From an uncultured Spartobacteria bacterium (GTDB lineage: Bacteria; Verrucomicrobiota; Verrucomicrobiia; Chthoniobacterales; JAATET01): a DNA stretch of 9,031 nucleotides. The notes beneath the pieces were generated by a model that searched no databases, had not been told where the DNA came from, and saw nothing but the letters and a program-made list of their open reading frames with translations. Numbering within the stretch: position 1 is the stretch's first letter; every line of letters starts with the position of its first letter. The translations under genes and the position numbers were made by a program. Location of the stretch: positions 1-9,031 of the forward strand of contig CALGTD010000119.1 in assembly GCA_937901895.1 (NCBI GenBank). The letters are read 5' to 3'. Positions 1 to 6,086 of the stretch are shown here, piece after piece.

Positions 1-502
1 CCGCCGCATCAAGCCCTCGCGGTTGCACGGCCGCCGCAGCCACCGCGGGCCGCAACACCGCGCCAATCGAGATCCGGTGAACGACGGCTCCGACGATGAC
101 GGCGACCAGATATCCAATTCCAAGCCGGAGGACCGTCATCCTGAGCGGATCCTGCCCCTGAAACGCCGCATAGGTGCTGATTGCGACAATTGGATTCACG
201 ATCGGCGCCGCAAGCATGTAGGCGATGGCGTTCGACACGGGGAGCCCCTTCCCCATCAATCGCCGGATCACCGGAACCACCCCGCACTCGCACATCGGGA
301 AAACCGCGCCGAGGGCTCCGCTTATGGCCACCCCCGCGTAGGCATTTCGCGGAAGCAGTCGCGTCATCAACCGCGCGGGAAGAAACTGGTCGATCAATCC
401 GGAAAGAACCGTTCCCAGCAGCAGGAATGGCAGTCCCTCGAAGAGGATGCTCAGGAACGACAGACTGAAGTCCGCGAACTCGAAGCGAAATACCCAGTCC
501 AT
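1..502 (-). CDS. COG0701 permease (ArsP/DUF318 family), partial, C-terminus beyond left edge
   Basis: Reading leftward from an ATG at 502 the frame stays open to base 1, giving the first 167 residues of a multi-pass membrane protein. Hydrophobic segments lie near residues 13-35, 54-69, 88-112 and 125-145. The family signature is visible as PMCECGVVPVIRRL (residues 69-82, cysteines C71 and C73), followed by a conserved AYMLAAPIVNPIV segment (94-106). This pattern belongs to the COG0701 / PF03773 permeases; members with this CxC are often named Cu/Zn efflux transporters (SO_0444 type), but the substrate cannot be read from sequence. The start lies 4 bp beyond the stop of the upstream GTPase gene, so the two are probably translationally coupled and the last members of a zur-led leftward operon. 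An import or metal-sensing role is as possible as efflux. Family assignment is firm; substrate and direction are not. Confidence 0.88.
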   Translation of the reverse strand, partial: MDWVFRFEFADFSLSFLSILFEGLPFLLLGTVLSGLIDQFLPARLMTRLLPRNAYAGVAISGALGAVFPMCECGVVPVIRRLMGKGLPVSNAIAYMLAAPIVNPIVAISTYAAFQGQDPLRMTVLRLGIGYLVAVIVGAVVHRISIGAVLRPAVAAAAVQPRGLDAA

Positions 503-506
503 CGGC

Positions 507-1505
507 TCAGGCCCGGCCGGCTCCAGCGGCGTCTGCATACAACCTGGTCACGCGGGCACGCAGATCATCCCCGTCAATTCCCGGCCCGATGAACACCGCC
601 ACCGGATCAGTCAACCGGCTCTCTTTGCCGATCGGCAGAATCTGCGCGGAGTCGAACCGATCCACCTTTTGAAAGACATGGTATTCGCCGGGCGAGTCGT
701 CGAACCTCACGAGACCCTTGGCGCGAATCACCTCCCCAGGCAGCCCCGCGAGGAATGCCTCCAACACCCTGCGGGAAATCAATTCCGGAAGCTCGATCTG
801 GCAGGACGAGAAGTGATGGGTGACGACGTGGCAATCCTCCCGCAGCTCGTGATCGTGGTGCGAGTGATGATGATGTCCGTCATGGGCGGTGCGCGGTGCC
901 ACCGATCGCCCCTCCGCAGACGCGACCTCCGCAGCCACCGTCGCCAGCTCGACGGAAAACTCCTCAGGAGTAACGACCGGAGCGCTCACGCCGTGCTTCG
1001 TCAGCGACTCCCGCACCGCAGCGAGACGCTTTGCGTCGATTTCCTTCTCCCGGGAAATGTGAAGGAACGCCGCGGTTCTCACCTGATCGAGTTCGAGGCC
1101 ATTGTGCCAGAATCGCTTCTGCCACCGCTTGCCATCCACGAGGGAAACCTGGATCGGCAACGTGAAGCAGCCCAGCCCCGGTTCGAGCGACAGAATCTCG
1201 ATCAATTCCTCCGCATCGGTCGTGCCGTTCGCCTCCACGATCACCACCCGGCCGGAGCGCGACTCGAAGTTCTCCAGCGTCGACATCAGTTCGTCCCGCG
1301 ATCCGCAGCACACGCAGCTTCCGCTGATCGGCACCACCGACTGTGCGAGACCGTCCAGAAGCTGCGCATCGACCTTCGCGTTCTGGTAGTCGTTGATGAT
1401 TACGTGAGGCTCGATCCCGCGATCCGCGAGACAAGGCAGCAGATTCCGGATGAACGTGGTCTTTCCGGAACCTAGAAAGCCGACAAGAAGAACGAGTGGA
1501 GTCAT
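507..1505 (-). CDS. CobW/COG0523-family G3E GTPase, putative zinc metallochaperone
   Basis: A 332-residue protein of usual COG0523 length. The P-loop GFLGSGKTT is at residues 9-17, the metal-binding CxCC motif of the family at C64-V-C66-C67, and a VEANGTTD element at 90-97 follows the second GTPase strand. A His-rich insert (residues 208-219, HDGHHHHSHHDH) precedes a C-terminal CobW_C-like domain from about residue 225. COG0523 proteins insert or deliver metals using GTP, and those under Zur control (ZigA, YciC, ZagA types) act in zinc starvation. The position directly after zur and before a COG0701 permease supports a zinc role. One oddity is that the guanine-specificity motif NKxD is expected in the segment at 146-158, but the residues there read SREK (151-154). 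The ATG at 1505 is chosen because it begins just before the conserved first strand; no good ribosome-binding site precedes it. The cytoplasm is the likely site. Cobalamin synthesis (true CobW) is less likely given the context. Confidence 0.92.
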   Translation of the reverse strand: MTPLVLLVGFLGSGKTTFIRNLLPCLADRGIEPHVIINDYQNAKVDAQLLDGLAQSVVPISGSCVCCGSRDELMSTLENFESRSGRVVIVEANGTTDAEELIEILSLEPGLGCFTLPIQVSLVDGKRWQKRFWHNGLELDQVRTAAFLHISREKEIDAKRLAAVRESLTKHGVSAPVVTPEEFSVELATVAAEVASAEGRSVAPRTAHDGHHHHSHHDHELREDCHVVTHHFSSCQIELPELISRRVLEAFLAGLPGEVIRAKGLVRFDDSPGEYHVFQKVDRFDSAQILPIGKESRLTDPVAVFIGPGIDGDDLRARVTRLYADAAGAGRA

Positions 1506-1526
1506 GGATGCAGGGAATTCGGGAGG

Positions 1527-1554
1527 ATCAGACGGAAATTCATGAATCTTTCAA
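1527..1554 (-). promoter_or_regulatory. Possible promoter with palindromic operator ahead of the CobW-type GTPase gene
   Basis: On the minus strand, TTGAAA (1554-1549) and TCTGAT (1532-1527) are separated by 16 bp, resembling a sigma-70-type -35/-10 pair (5/6 and 4/6 matches to consensus by eye). A perfect 10-bp palindrome, ATTCATGAAT (1538-1547), lies inside the spacer, where a repressor would block polymerase. The element sits in the 56-bp gap between zur and the GTPase gene, so the GTPase and permease could be transcribed separately from zur. Zur as the binding protein is an inference; Verrucomicrobial-type Zur boxes are not known to me. Confidence 0.3.
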
Positions 1555-1561
1555 TACGCCC

Positions 1562-2008
1562 TCACGCCGGCTGGCAATCCGGACAGACGCCGAAGAAATC
1601 GAGTTCGTGATAGATCCCGCCATAGCCGGTCTTGCGCTTCACACGCTTCTCGATCGCCTCGACGGGGCATTCGATGTCCAGATTCTCGATCTTTCCGCAC
1701 TCCGTGCAGATGATGTGTTCGTGGTGCTCGCCGGGAAGATTGAGCATGAAGTAATACGAACGTTCGGGGGAACCCATGCGCCGGACCAGCCCGATTTCCT
1801 CGAGCTTCACCAGGATCCGGAAGATGGAGGATGGATCGCAGGAATCCTTCAAGTCCGGCTCCTTCGCGAGCGCCGCCCATCCCATCGGGCGATCCTTCTT
1901 GAAAAGCACTCGGAGAATCGCCCGGAGCGCATGAGTCCGGCGCATCCCCTTCTCCCGGCACACGCCGAGCGCCCATTCCAGCTTTTCCGACGAGTCGCTT
2001 TGCTTCAT
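1562..2008 (-). CDS. zur: Fur-family metalloregulator, probably the zinc uptake repressor Zur
   Basis: A 148-residue protein, normal Fur-family length. The N-terminal half is the winged helix, with recognition-helix region DPSSIFRILVKLEEIGLV at residues 58-75 (the family pattern is DxATVYRxLxxLxxxGLV). The C-terminal half has the HHEH segment (95-98) followed by CTEC (101-104) and a second CPDC pair (142-145), the four cysteines of the structural zinc site, plus H134. Divergence from a znuA-type gene and the GTPase downstream point to zinc sensing instead of iron, so it is called Zur. The start at 2008 is chosen because the frame continues upstream to 2311 only by running through the intergenic region and antisense to znuA; the protein begins like other Fur members from here. 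It probably represses both the znu operon and its own leftward operon when zinc is sufficient. Fur or a peroxide sensor is the alternative. Confidence 0.88.
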   Translation of the reverse strand: MKQSDSSEKLEWALGVCREKGMRRTHALRAILRVLFKKDRPMGWAALAKEPDLKDSCDPSSIFRILVKLEEIGLVRRMGSPERSYYFMLNLPGEHHEHIICTECGKIENLDIECPVEAIEKRVKRKTGYGGIYHELDFFGVCPDCQPA

Positions 2009-2018
2009 GCAGGCCGGA

Positions 2019-2047
2019 ATCCTACGCCCCCTGTTCCCGCCCCGCAA
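2019..2047 (-). promoter_or_regulatory. Weak candidate promoter for zur
   Basis: On the minus strand TTGCGG (2047-2042) and TAGGAT (2024-2019) are spaced by 17 bp, which is ideal for a sigma-70-like promoter, with about 3/6 and 4/6 consensus matches. The implied transcript would start only a few bases ahead of the zur ATG at 2008, which would make it nearly leaderless. The AGGA within the -10 could instead be a distant ribosome-binding site. The match is marginal. Confidence 0.2.
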
Positions 2048-2095
2048 ATGGTATCCGCCAATTCCAGGTCTCATCGGATTGCGGGAAAAAGTTGC

Positions 2096-2106
2096 TTCCA
2101 ATGGAA
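2096..2106. promoter_or_regulatory. Candidate regulator-binding palindrome in the zur-znuA intergenic region
   Basis: TTCCAATGGAA is a palindrome with 5-bp arms around a single central base (TTCCA-a-TGGAA). It lies 45-55 bp ahead of the znuA start and in the only sizeable intergenic region of the locus (2009-2150). The adjoining GGAAATTCA (2103-2111) recurs at 1534-1542 ahead of the GTPase gene. It is a reasonable place for a Zur operator, but the arms are short and do not match the Zur boxes I know from Escherichia coli or Bacillus. Confidence 0.3.
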
Positions 2107-2150
2107 ATTCACTTGCGTTTCTGGTTGGCTGGGATAGGGAAAAAATCATC

Positions 2151-3050
2151 ATGAAACCGATCTTTCCCGCCATCGCGGCGTTCGGACTCGTCGCGCACGC
2201 GATCTTCGCCGCCCCCGTAAAGGTCGTGTCATTTTCCCCGGTGCTCACCGAGATCGCGGAGGCGGTTGGAGGCGCGAATGTCGACGTGGTCGGGATCGTA
2301 AAACCGGGCACGGATCCGCATGACTACAGCCCCACCCCCGGCGATTTCCGCGAGGTGGCGGATGCGCAACTCGTCCTGGTCTCCGGAAACGGAATGGAGC
2401 GTTACCTCGACAAACTCCGTGCCGATACGGCGGGGTCTACTCGTCTTCTCGAGATGGGCACCCTTCTGCCAACGCTCGAAATGGAGGAGGACCACCACCA
2501 CGAAGACGGCCACCATCACGAGCACTCGTCGGCGGCGGATCCGCATTGGTGGCACAGTGTGCCGAATGTCGTCCAGGCCGTGGAAATCGTGCGGGATGCC
2601 CTGGTGGCAATCGACCCCTCGCAAAAATCCACCTTCGACGCGAATGCCGCGGTCAAGATCCGGCAGCTCGAGGCCTTGCAAAAATGGATCAAGCAGCGTG
2701 TCGCGGAAATTCCCCGGGATCGGCGGCAGCTTGTGACCTCGCACGAGGCCTTCCAGTATTTTGCGAAGGAATACGGCTTTCAGGTGGAGGCGGTCGAGGG
2801 CATCAACCGCGAGCAGCAGGCATCCGCGAAGGAAGTGTCGGAACTCATCGAGACGATTCGCGCGAAGCACGTGAAGGCGATCTTCATCGAGGATACCTTG
2901 AATCCGAAGGTCACGAGCGAGATTACGCGGGAGACCGGCGTGAAGATCGGCGGATCCCTCGTCGCTGACGGGCTTGGAAAAGGCGACACATCCTCCTACG
3001 AAGGCATGATGCGGCACAATGTCGACACGATCGTCGAAAGTCTGAAATAG
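2151..3050 (+). CDS. znuA: ZnuA-like zinc ABC transporter substrate-binding protein
   Basis: A 299-residue cluster A-I (metal) solute-binding protein. Residues 1-20 form a signal peptide ending AIFA before APVKV; there is no lipobox cysteine, so it should be soluble in the periplasm. Expected zinc ligands are all visible: H57 in DPHDYSP, H132 in DPHWWHS, H198 in TSHEAF and D273 in VADGLG. A His-rich loop (residues 115-125, HHHEDGHHHEH) sits between the first two ligands, as in ZnuA proteins, and argues for zinc over manganese. The start at 2151 is preferred to the in-frame ATG at 2007 because the extra 48 residues are not part of the family and would bury the signal peptide; AGGGA at 2136-2140 could be the ribosome-binding site. 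It is the first gene of the rightward operon, 3 bp before the next gene, and delivers zinc to ZnuBC. Confidence 0.94.
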   Translation: MKPIFPAIAAFGLVAHAIFAAPVKVVSFSPVLTEIAEAVGGANVDVVGIVKPGTDPHDYSPTPGDFREVADAQLVLVSGNGMERYLDKLRADTAGSTRLLEMGTLLPTLEMEEDHHHEDGHHHEHSSAADPHWWHSVPNVVQAVEIVRDALVAIDPSQKSTFDANAAVKIRQLEALQKWIKQRVAEIPRDRRQLVTSHEAFQYFAKEYGFQVEAVEGINREQQASAKEVSELIETIRAKHVKAIFIEDTLNPKVTSEITRETGVKIGGSLVADGLGKGDTSSYEGMMRHNVDTIVESLK

Positions 3051-3053
3051 CCA

Positions 3054-3470
3054 ATGCGGGGTTCGCCAGTCATCCGCGGACTTGCGGTCATCGCCGCGCT
3101 GCTGCTGCTCCTTGTGCCGCTCGTTCGAATGACGTCCAGTCGCGCCGCAGCGACCGCTCCTCCCCCGGCGCCACAGCCCGCCGAAGCCATCCCGATTAAG
3201 CTGCGGCTTACATCGAGTTCCGCCCCATTCACATTTTCCATCTCACACCTTGGTAATGTCATCTGGGAGGGCACATCGTCCACGAACCGGATCGAGAAGG
3301 AGGTGGCCATTCCATTCCCCGGGGAGGGCGTGGACCTCCTCGTCTCCTCCGAATGGGAAACATCCGGTCCTTCCGCACTCGAATTGTCCGTCGTTCGCGA
3401 TGGCCGTCGTCCCGCTGCGCAGACCGTATGGGGGGAACGCAGTCTCACGGAGGTGCTGACGTTTCGCTGA
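3054..3470 (+). CDS. Unknown small membrane-anchored protein embedded in the znu operon
   Basis: I do not recognise this 138-residue protein. Residues 8-24 are strongly hydrophobic (AVIAALLLLLVPLV core) after two basic residues, so it is either an N-terminal membrane anchor or an uncleaved signal. A Pro/Ala-rich linker follows (31-45), then a region of about 90 residues with alternating polar and hydrophobic residues (IKLRLTSSS, FTFSISHLG, VDLLVSSEW, ALELSVV), which looks like a beta-sandwich, possibly Ig- or fibronectin-like. It contains no cysteine and a single histidine (H65), so it is not itself an obvious zinc-binding protein. It starts 3 bp after znuA and ends 1 bp before znuC, so it is almost certainly co-expressed and translationally coupled with the importer. 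A periplasm-facing accessory factor for ZnuA or ZnuB is a plausible inference, no more. Confidence 0.8.
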   Translation: MRGSPVIRGLAVIAALLLLLVPLVRMTSSRAAATAPPPAPQPAEAIPIKLRLTSSSAPFTFSISHLGNVIWEGTSSTNRIEKEVAIPFPGEGVDLLVSSEWETSGPSALELSVVRDGRRPAAQTVWGERSLTEVLTFR

Positions 3471-3471
3471 C

Positions 3472-4200
3472 ATGGCCTCGCACGTTCTCAAGATCCGCGA
3501 TCTCACCGTGTCCTATCACGGCATCCCTGCGGTTCATCACGTCAACCTCGACATCCACTGCGGAAACTGTGTCGCGCTCCTCGGCCCGAATGGCGCGGGC
3601 AAGACGTCGCTCTTCAAAGCGATGGTGGGGCTGGTGAAGGCCGAGACCGGCTCTGTCGAATTCGGCGGGCACGGAGCCCGGCGCACTCGCGACGAGATCG
3701 CCTACCTTCCCCAGCGGGAGGACGTGGACTGGGATTTTCCAATCACCGTGCGCGGACTCGTCGAAATGGGCCGTTACGCGCGTCTGGGTTGGTGGAGAAC
3801 ATTCGGCAACGCCGATGCGGAAGCCGTCCAGCGTGCGCTAAGCCGGATGGAGCTCGATGATCTCGCCCACCGTCAGATCCGGGCGCTTTCCGGAGGGCAG
3901 CAGCAGCGCGCCTTCATCGCCCGCGCCCTCGCGCAGGACGCCCACGTCCTCCTGCTCGACGAGCCATTCAACGGCCTCGACCGCCCCGCCCAGCTCATGC
4001 TCGCGTCGACGCTTCGCGGACTCGCCGCCGAGGGAAATCTCGTCATCGCCTCGCACCACGATTTGAAATCCGTCCCAGACCTCTTTGATCAGGTCATCTT
4101 CCTCAACGGCGAACTCGTCGCCTACGGCGGCACCGCCGAGGTGTTCACCGAGGAGAATATCGAAAAAACCCACGGGACGCGCCCCTTTGCCGGCAACTGA
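3472..4200 (+). CDS. znuC: Zinc ABC transporter ATP-binding protein ZnuC
   Basis: A 242-residue ABC ATPase with every motif present: Walker A GPNGAGKT (residues 38-45), Q-loop glutamine Q81 in YLPQ, signature LSGGQ (139-143), Walker B VLLLDEP (159-165), D-loop NGLD (167-170) and H-loop H195 in SHHD. The segment EDVDWDFPITV (83-93) is typical of ATPases from the metal (Zn/Mn) cluster. It powers zinc import through ZnuB at the cytoplasmic face of the inner membrane. The gene starts 1 bp after the stop of the unknown small protein and its own stop overlaps the znuB start, so it is co-translated. Manganese as substrate is the main alternative; the His-rich ZnuA and the neighbouring Zur argue for zinc. 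Confidence 0.93.
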   Translation: MASHVLKIRDLTVSYHGIPAVHHVNLDIHCGNCVALLGPNGAGKTSLFKAMVGLVKAETGSVEFGGHGARRTRDEIAYLPQREDVDWDFPITVRGLVEMGRYARLGWWRTFGNADAEAVQRALSRMELDDLAHRQIRALSGGQQQRAFIARALAQDAHVLLLDEPFNGLDRPAQLMLASTLRGLAAEGNLVIASHHDLKSVPDLFDQVIFLNGELVAYGGTAEVFTEENIEKTHGTRPFAGN

Positions 4201-5129
4201 TGGAGGAGATTTTTTCCATTTTCACCGAGCCGTTCCGGCACGAGTTCATGCGCCGCGCACTGCTGGGCTGCGCACTCATCGGATTCACAAACGGCTGCCT
4301 GAGCACATTCATCGTGCTGCGTCGCCTCGCGCTCATGGCGGATGCGATCGCTCACTCGCTGCTGCCCGGCCTCGCAATCGCAATTCTCCTCGTCGGCCTT
4401 GCGCCTGCGGGAATGTTCGTCGGTGCGCTTGTGGCGGCGCTCATGGTCACCCTCGGCACGCAACTCATTGCACGCAGCTCCCGGATCAAGGAGGACACCT
4501 CGCTCGGCCTGCTGTTCGCCTGCTCGTTCTCGCTTGGGCTCATTCTGTTGAGCCTCTCGCCCGTGCGGATCGAGATTCACCACTACCTTTTTGGCAACAT
4601 CCTCGGCCTCTCCGACAGCGATCTGTGGATCCTCTACCTCATTGCGATCGTGGTGTTGCCCGTGCTGGTGATGATGGAGCGCCCGTTGCTGCTCGCGATG
4701 TTTGAACCGGCCGTCGCGGCGAGCCAGGGCGTCAAGGTTGGCATCGTCAACTACGTCCTCATGGGAGCGCTGGTCCTCACGATGATCTCCTCCCTGCAGG
4801 CGGTCGGCGTCATCCTCGCGCTCGGCATGCTCATCGCTCCGGCCGCCACCATTTATCTGTTTTCCGATTCGTTCAGCACCCTGTTTTGGGGCGGCGGAGT
4901 GCTGGGGATCGTCACCTCCTGGATCGGACTCCTCGCGTCCTACTGGCTGAATCTCCCCTCCGGCTCCTGCATCGTGCTCGTGATGGGGCTCGTGTTTCTC
5001 GCCGCGCTGCTATTCAGCCCGCGCTACGGGATCCTTGCGAAATGGCTGCGGCCGCGCCATCTCCACGATCAATCGCTGGCCCGCTGGAAACACGGCTCAC
5101 CGCACGACTCGCATTCCCACGAGCATTGA
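4200..5129 (+). CDS. znuB: Zinc ABC transporter permease ZnuB with His-rich tail
   Basis: A 309-residue ABC-3 family membrane protein with about eight hydrophobic segments between residues 18 and 280. Family landmarks are RRLALMADAIAHSLLPG (residues 41-57) and LGMLIAPAATIYL (about 211-223). Its ATG overlaps the last base of the znuC stop codon (TGATG), so translation is coupled and no separate ribosome-binding site is needed. The last 23 residues carry seven histidines (HLHDQS...HDSHSHEH), an extra cytoplasmic or periplasmic tail that the core fold does not need; it may hand over or sense zinc. It forms the transmembrane channel through which zinc from ZnuA enters the cytoplasm. It ends the recognisable transporter operon, 63 bp before the next gene. 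Confidence 0.93.
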   Translation: MEEIFSIFTEPFRHEFMRRALLGCALIGFTNGCLSTFIVLRRLALMADAIAHSLLPGLAIAILLVGLAPAGMFVGALVAALMVTLGTQLIARSSRIKEDTSLGLLFACSFSLGLILLSLSPVRIEIHHYLFGNILGLSDSDLWILYLIAIVVLPVLVMMERPLLLAMFEPAVAASQGVKVGIVNYVLMGALVLTMISSLQAVGVILALGMLIAPAATIYLFSDSFSTLFWGGGVLGIVTSWIGLLASYWLNLPSGSCIVLVMGLVFLAALLFSPRYGILAKWLRPRHLHDQSLARWKHGSPHDSHSHEH

Positions 5130-5192
5130 GTCGATCGAATCCCCCCGAATCCGTGTGACCCGCGCGGGAAAAACGTGATACCCACATCGCCC

Positions 5193-5807
5193 ATGCCCAT
5201 TCTGCTCGTCGCAACGCGAAACGCTCACAAGACCGCCGAAATCGCCGCGATGCTCGAAGGCCGGCTCGTAGTGCGCGATCTTTCGAGCGCCCCGGGATCG
5301 CCCGAGGTGGAGGAAACCGGAACGACATTCGAAGAAAACGCCCGGATCAAGGCCGACGCCATCTCGGCGTTTGTTCGCGGCTGGGCGCTCGCCGACGATT
5401 CCGGACTTGAAGTGGACGCCCTCGGTGGTGCCCCGGGAGTCCTCTCTGCGAGGTTTGCAGGGGAGCCCTCCAATGATGCGGCGAACAACTCCCTGCTCCT
5501 GGAAAAACTCTCGGCGCTACCGGATGTGCCGCGCACGGCACGCTTCCGATGTGTGCTCGCGCTTTCCCGCGATGGGAAGACCGTCGCCACGTTCGACGGT
5601 GCCGTGCAGGGCCGCATCATGAATGCTCCGCGGGGAAACGGCGGCTTCGGCTACGATCCGTTGTTCGTGCCGGATGGATTCGAGAACACCTTCGGGGAAC
5701 TCCCCGCCGCCACGAAAAATGCGATGAGTCACCGCTCGCGGGCGTTGGCCAAATTTCGCGCCTGGCTGGATGCCAATCCCGGGGCGATGCAGGACGATGC
5801 CACGTAA
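5193..5807 (+). CDS. rdgB: XTP/dITP diphosphatase (RdgB/HAM1 family)
   Basis: A 204-residue enzyme of the HAM1/RdgB family, which hydrolyses non-canonical purine triphosphates (XTP, dITP, ITP) to monophosphate and pyrophosphate, keeping them out of DNA and RNA. Visible motifs: TRNAHK at residues 8-13 (nucleotide binding), the ETGTTFEENARIKA region (41-54), ADDSGLEVDALGG with catalytic D69 (67-79), FGYDP at 152-156 and the closing SHR at 179-181. The ATG at 5193 is chosen because it gives the short N-terminus typical of the family (residue 3 opens the first strand). An in-frame GTG at 5175 has a possible GGGAA upstream and would add six residues; it cannot be excluded. It overlaps the next gene by 11 bp. 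It may be read through from the znu operon, but its role is housekeeping and has no evident zinc link. Confidence 0.92.
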   Translation: MPILLVATRNAHKTAEIAAMLEGRLVVRDLSSAPGSPEVEETGTTFEENARIKADAISAFVRGWALADDSGLEVDALGGAPGVLSARFAGEPSNDAANNSLLLEKLSALPDVPRTARFRCVLALSRDGKTVATFDGAVQGRIMNAPRGNGGFGYDPLFVPDGFENTFGELPAATKNAMSHRSRALAKFRAWLDANPGAMQDDAT

Positions 5808-6084
5808 ATCCGGACGCCCGATTCCTCCGGAAGTCTGCCCCGTCTGCGGCGGGGAGGTTCCACGCACCGCACTCGCATGCCCCGAGTGCGGTGCGGACCA
5901 CAACTCCGGCTGGAGGGAGGATGCGGACGCCGCCGAAATCCCCGACGACGAATTCGATTACGATGCCTTCGTGGAACGGGAGTTCGGCAACGGAGTCAGA
6001 CCACACGGCATCCACCCCGTTTGGTGGATCACCGCGATCCTCCTGCTCGCGGCATTTCTCGCGATGATTTTCCTGTCGAGGTAG
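5797..6084 (+). CDS. Small zinc-ribbon protein with C-terminal membrane segment
   Basis: A 95-residue protein of no known function. Two CxxC knuckles (C14/C17 and C28/C31, each followed by G) form a classic zinc-ribbon. An acidic stretch follows (about residues 41-62), then a single hydrophobic helix at 76-93, so the ribbon is probably on the cytoplasmic side of a tail-anchored membrane protein. The start at 5797 overlaps the end of rdgB by 11 bp and the sequence MPRKSGRPIPP gives a natural lead-in; an in-frame ATG at 5770 would add nine residues of the rdgB-overlapping kind and is less likely. The gene ends 2 bp before the convergent methyltransferase gene. Similar ribbon-plus-helix proteins are common conserved hypotheticals; the zinc-rich neighbourhood may be coincidence. 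Confidence 0.8.
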   Translation: MPRKSGRPIPPEVCPVCGGEVPRTALACPECGADHNSGWREDADAAEIPDDEFDYDAFVEREFGNGVRPHGIHPVWWITAILLLAAFLAMIFLSR

Positions 6085-6086
6085 GA

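Noticed and set aside
447..1475. Long plus-strand open frame opposite the GTPase gene
   Set aside because: It is the antisense shadow of a gene with clear G3E motifs on the minus strand; its own translation shows no domain and is Arg/His/Gln-rich as expected from high-GC antisense.
2007..2150. Upstream start for znuA at 2007
   Set aside because: It would place 48 unrelated residues before a clear signal peptide and overlap the zur start.
2009..2311. N-terminal extension of the zur frame up to 2311
   Set aside because: The added residues would cover the intergenic region and antisense to the znuA signal peptide; Fur proteins begin near the ATG at 2008.
5159..5168. Perfect palindrome CCCGCGCGGG between znuB and rdgB, as a possible terminator
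   Set aside because: It has no loop and no T tract on the plus strand downstream, so a rho-independent terminator is not supported.
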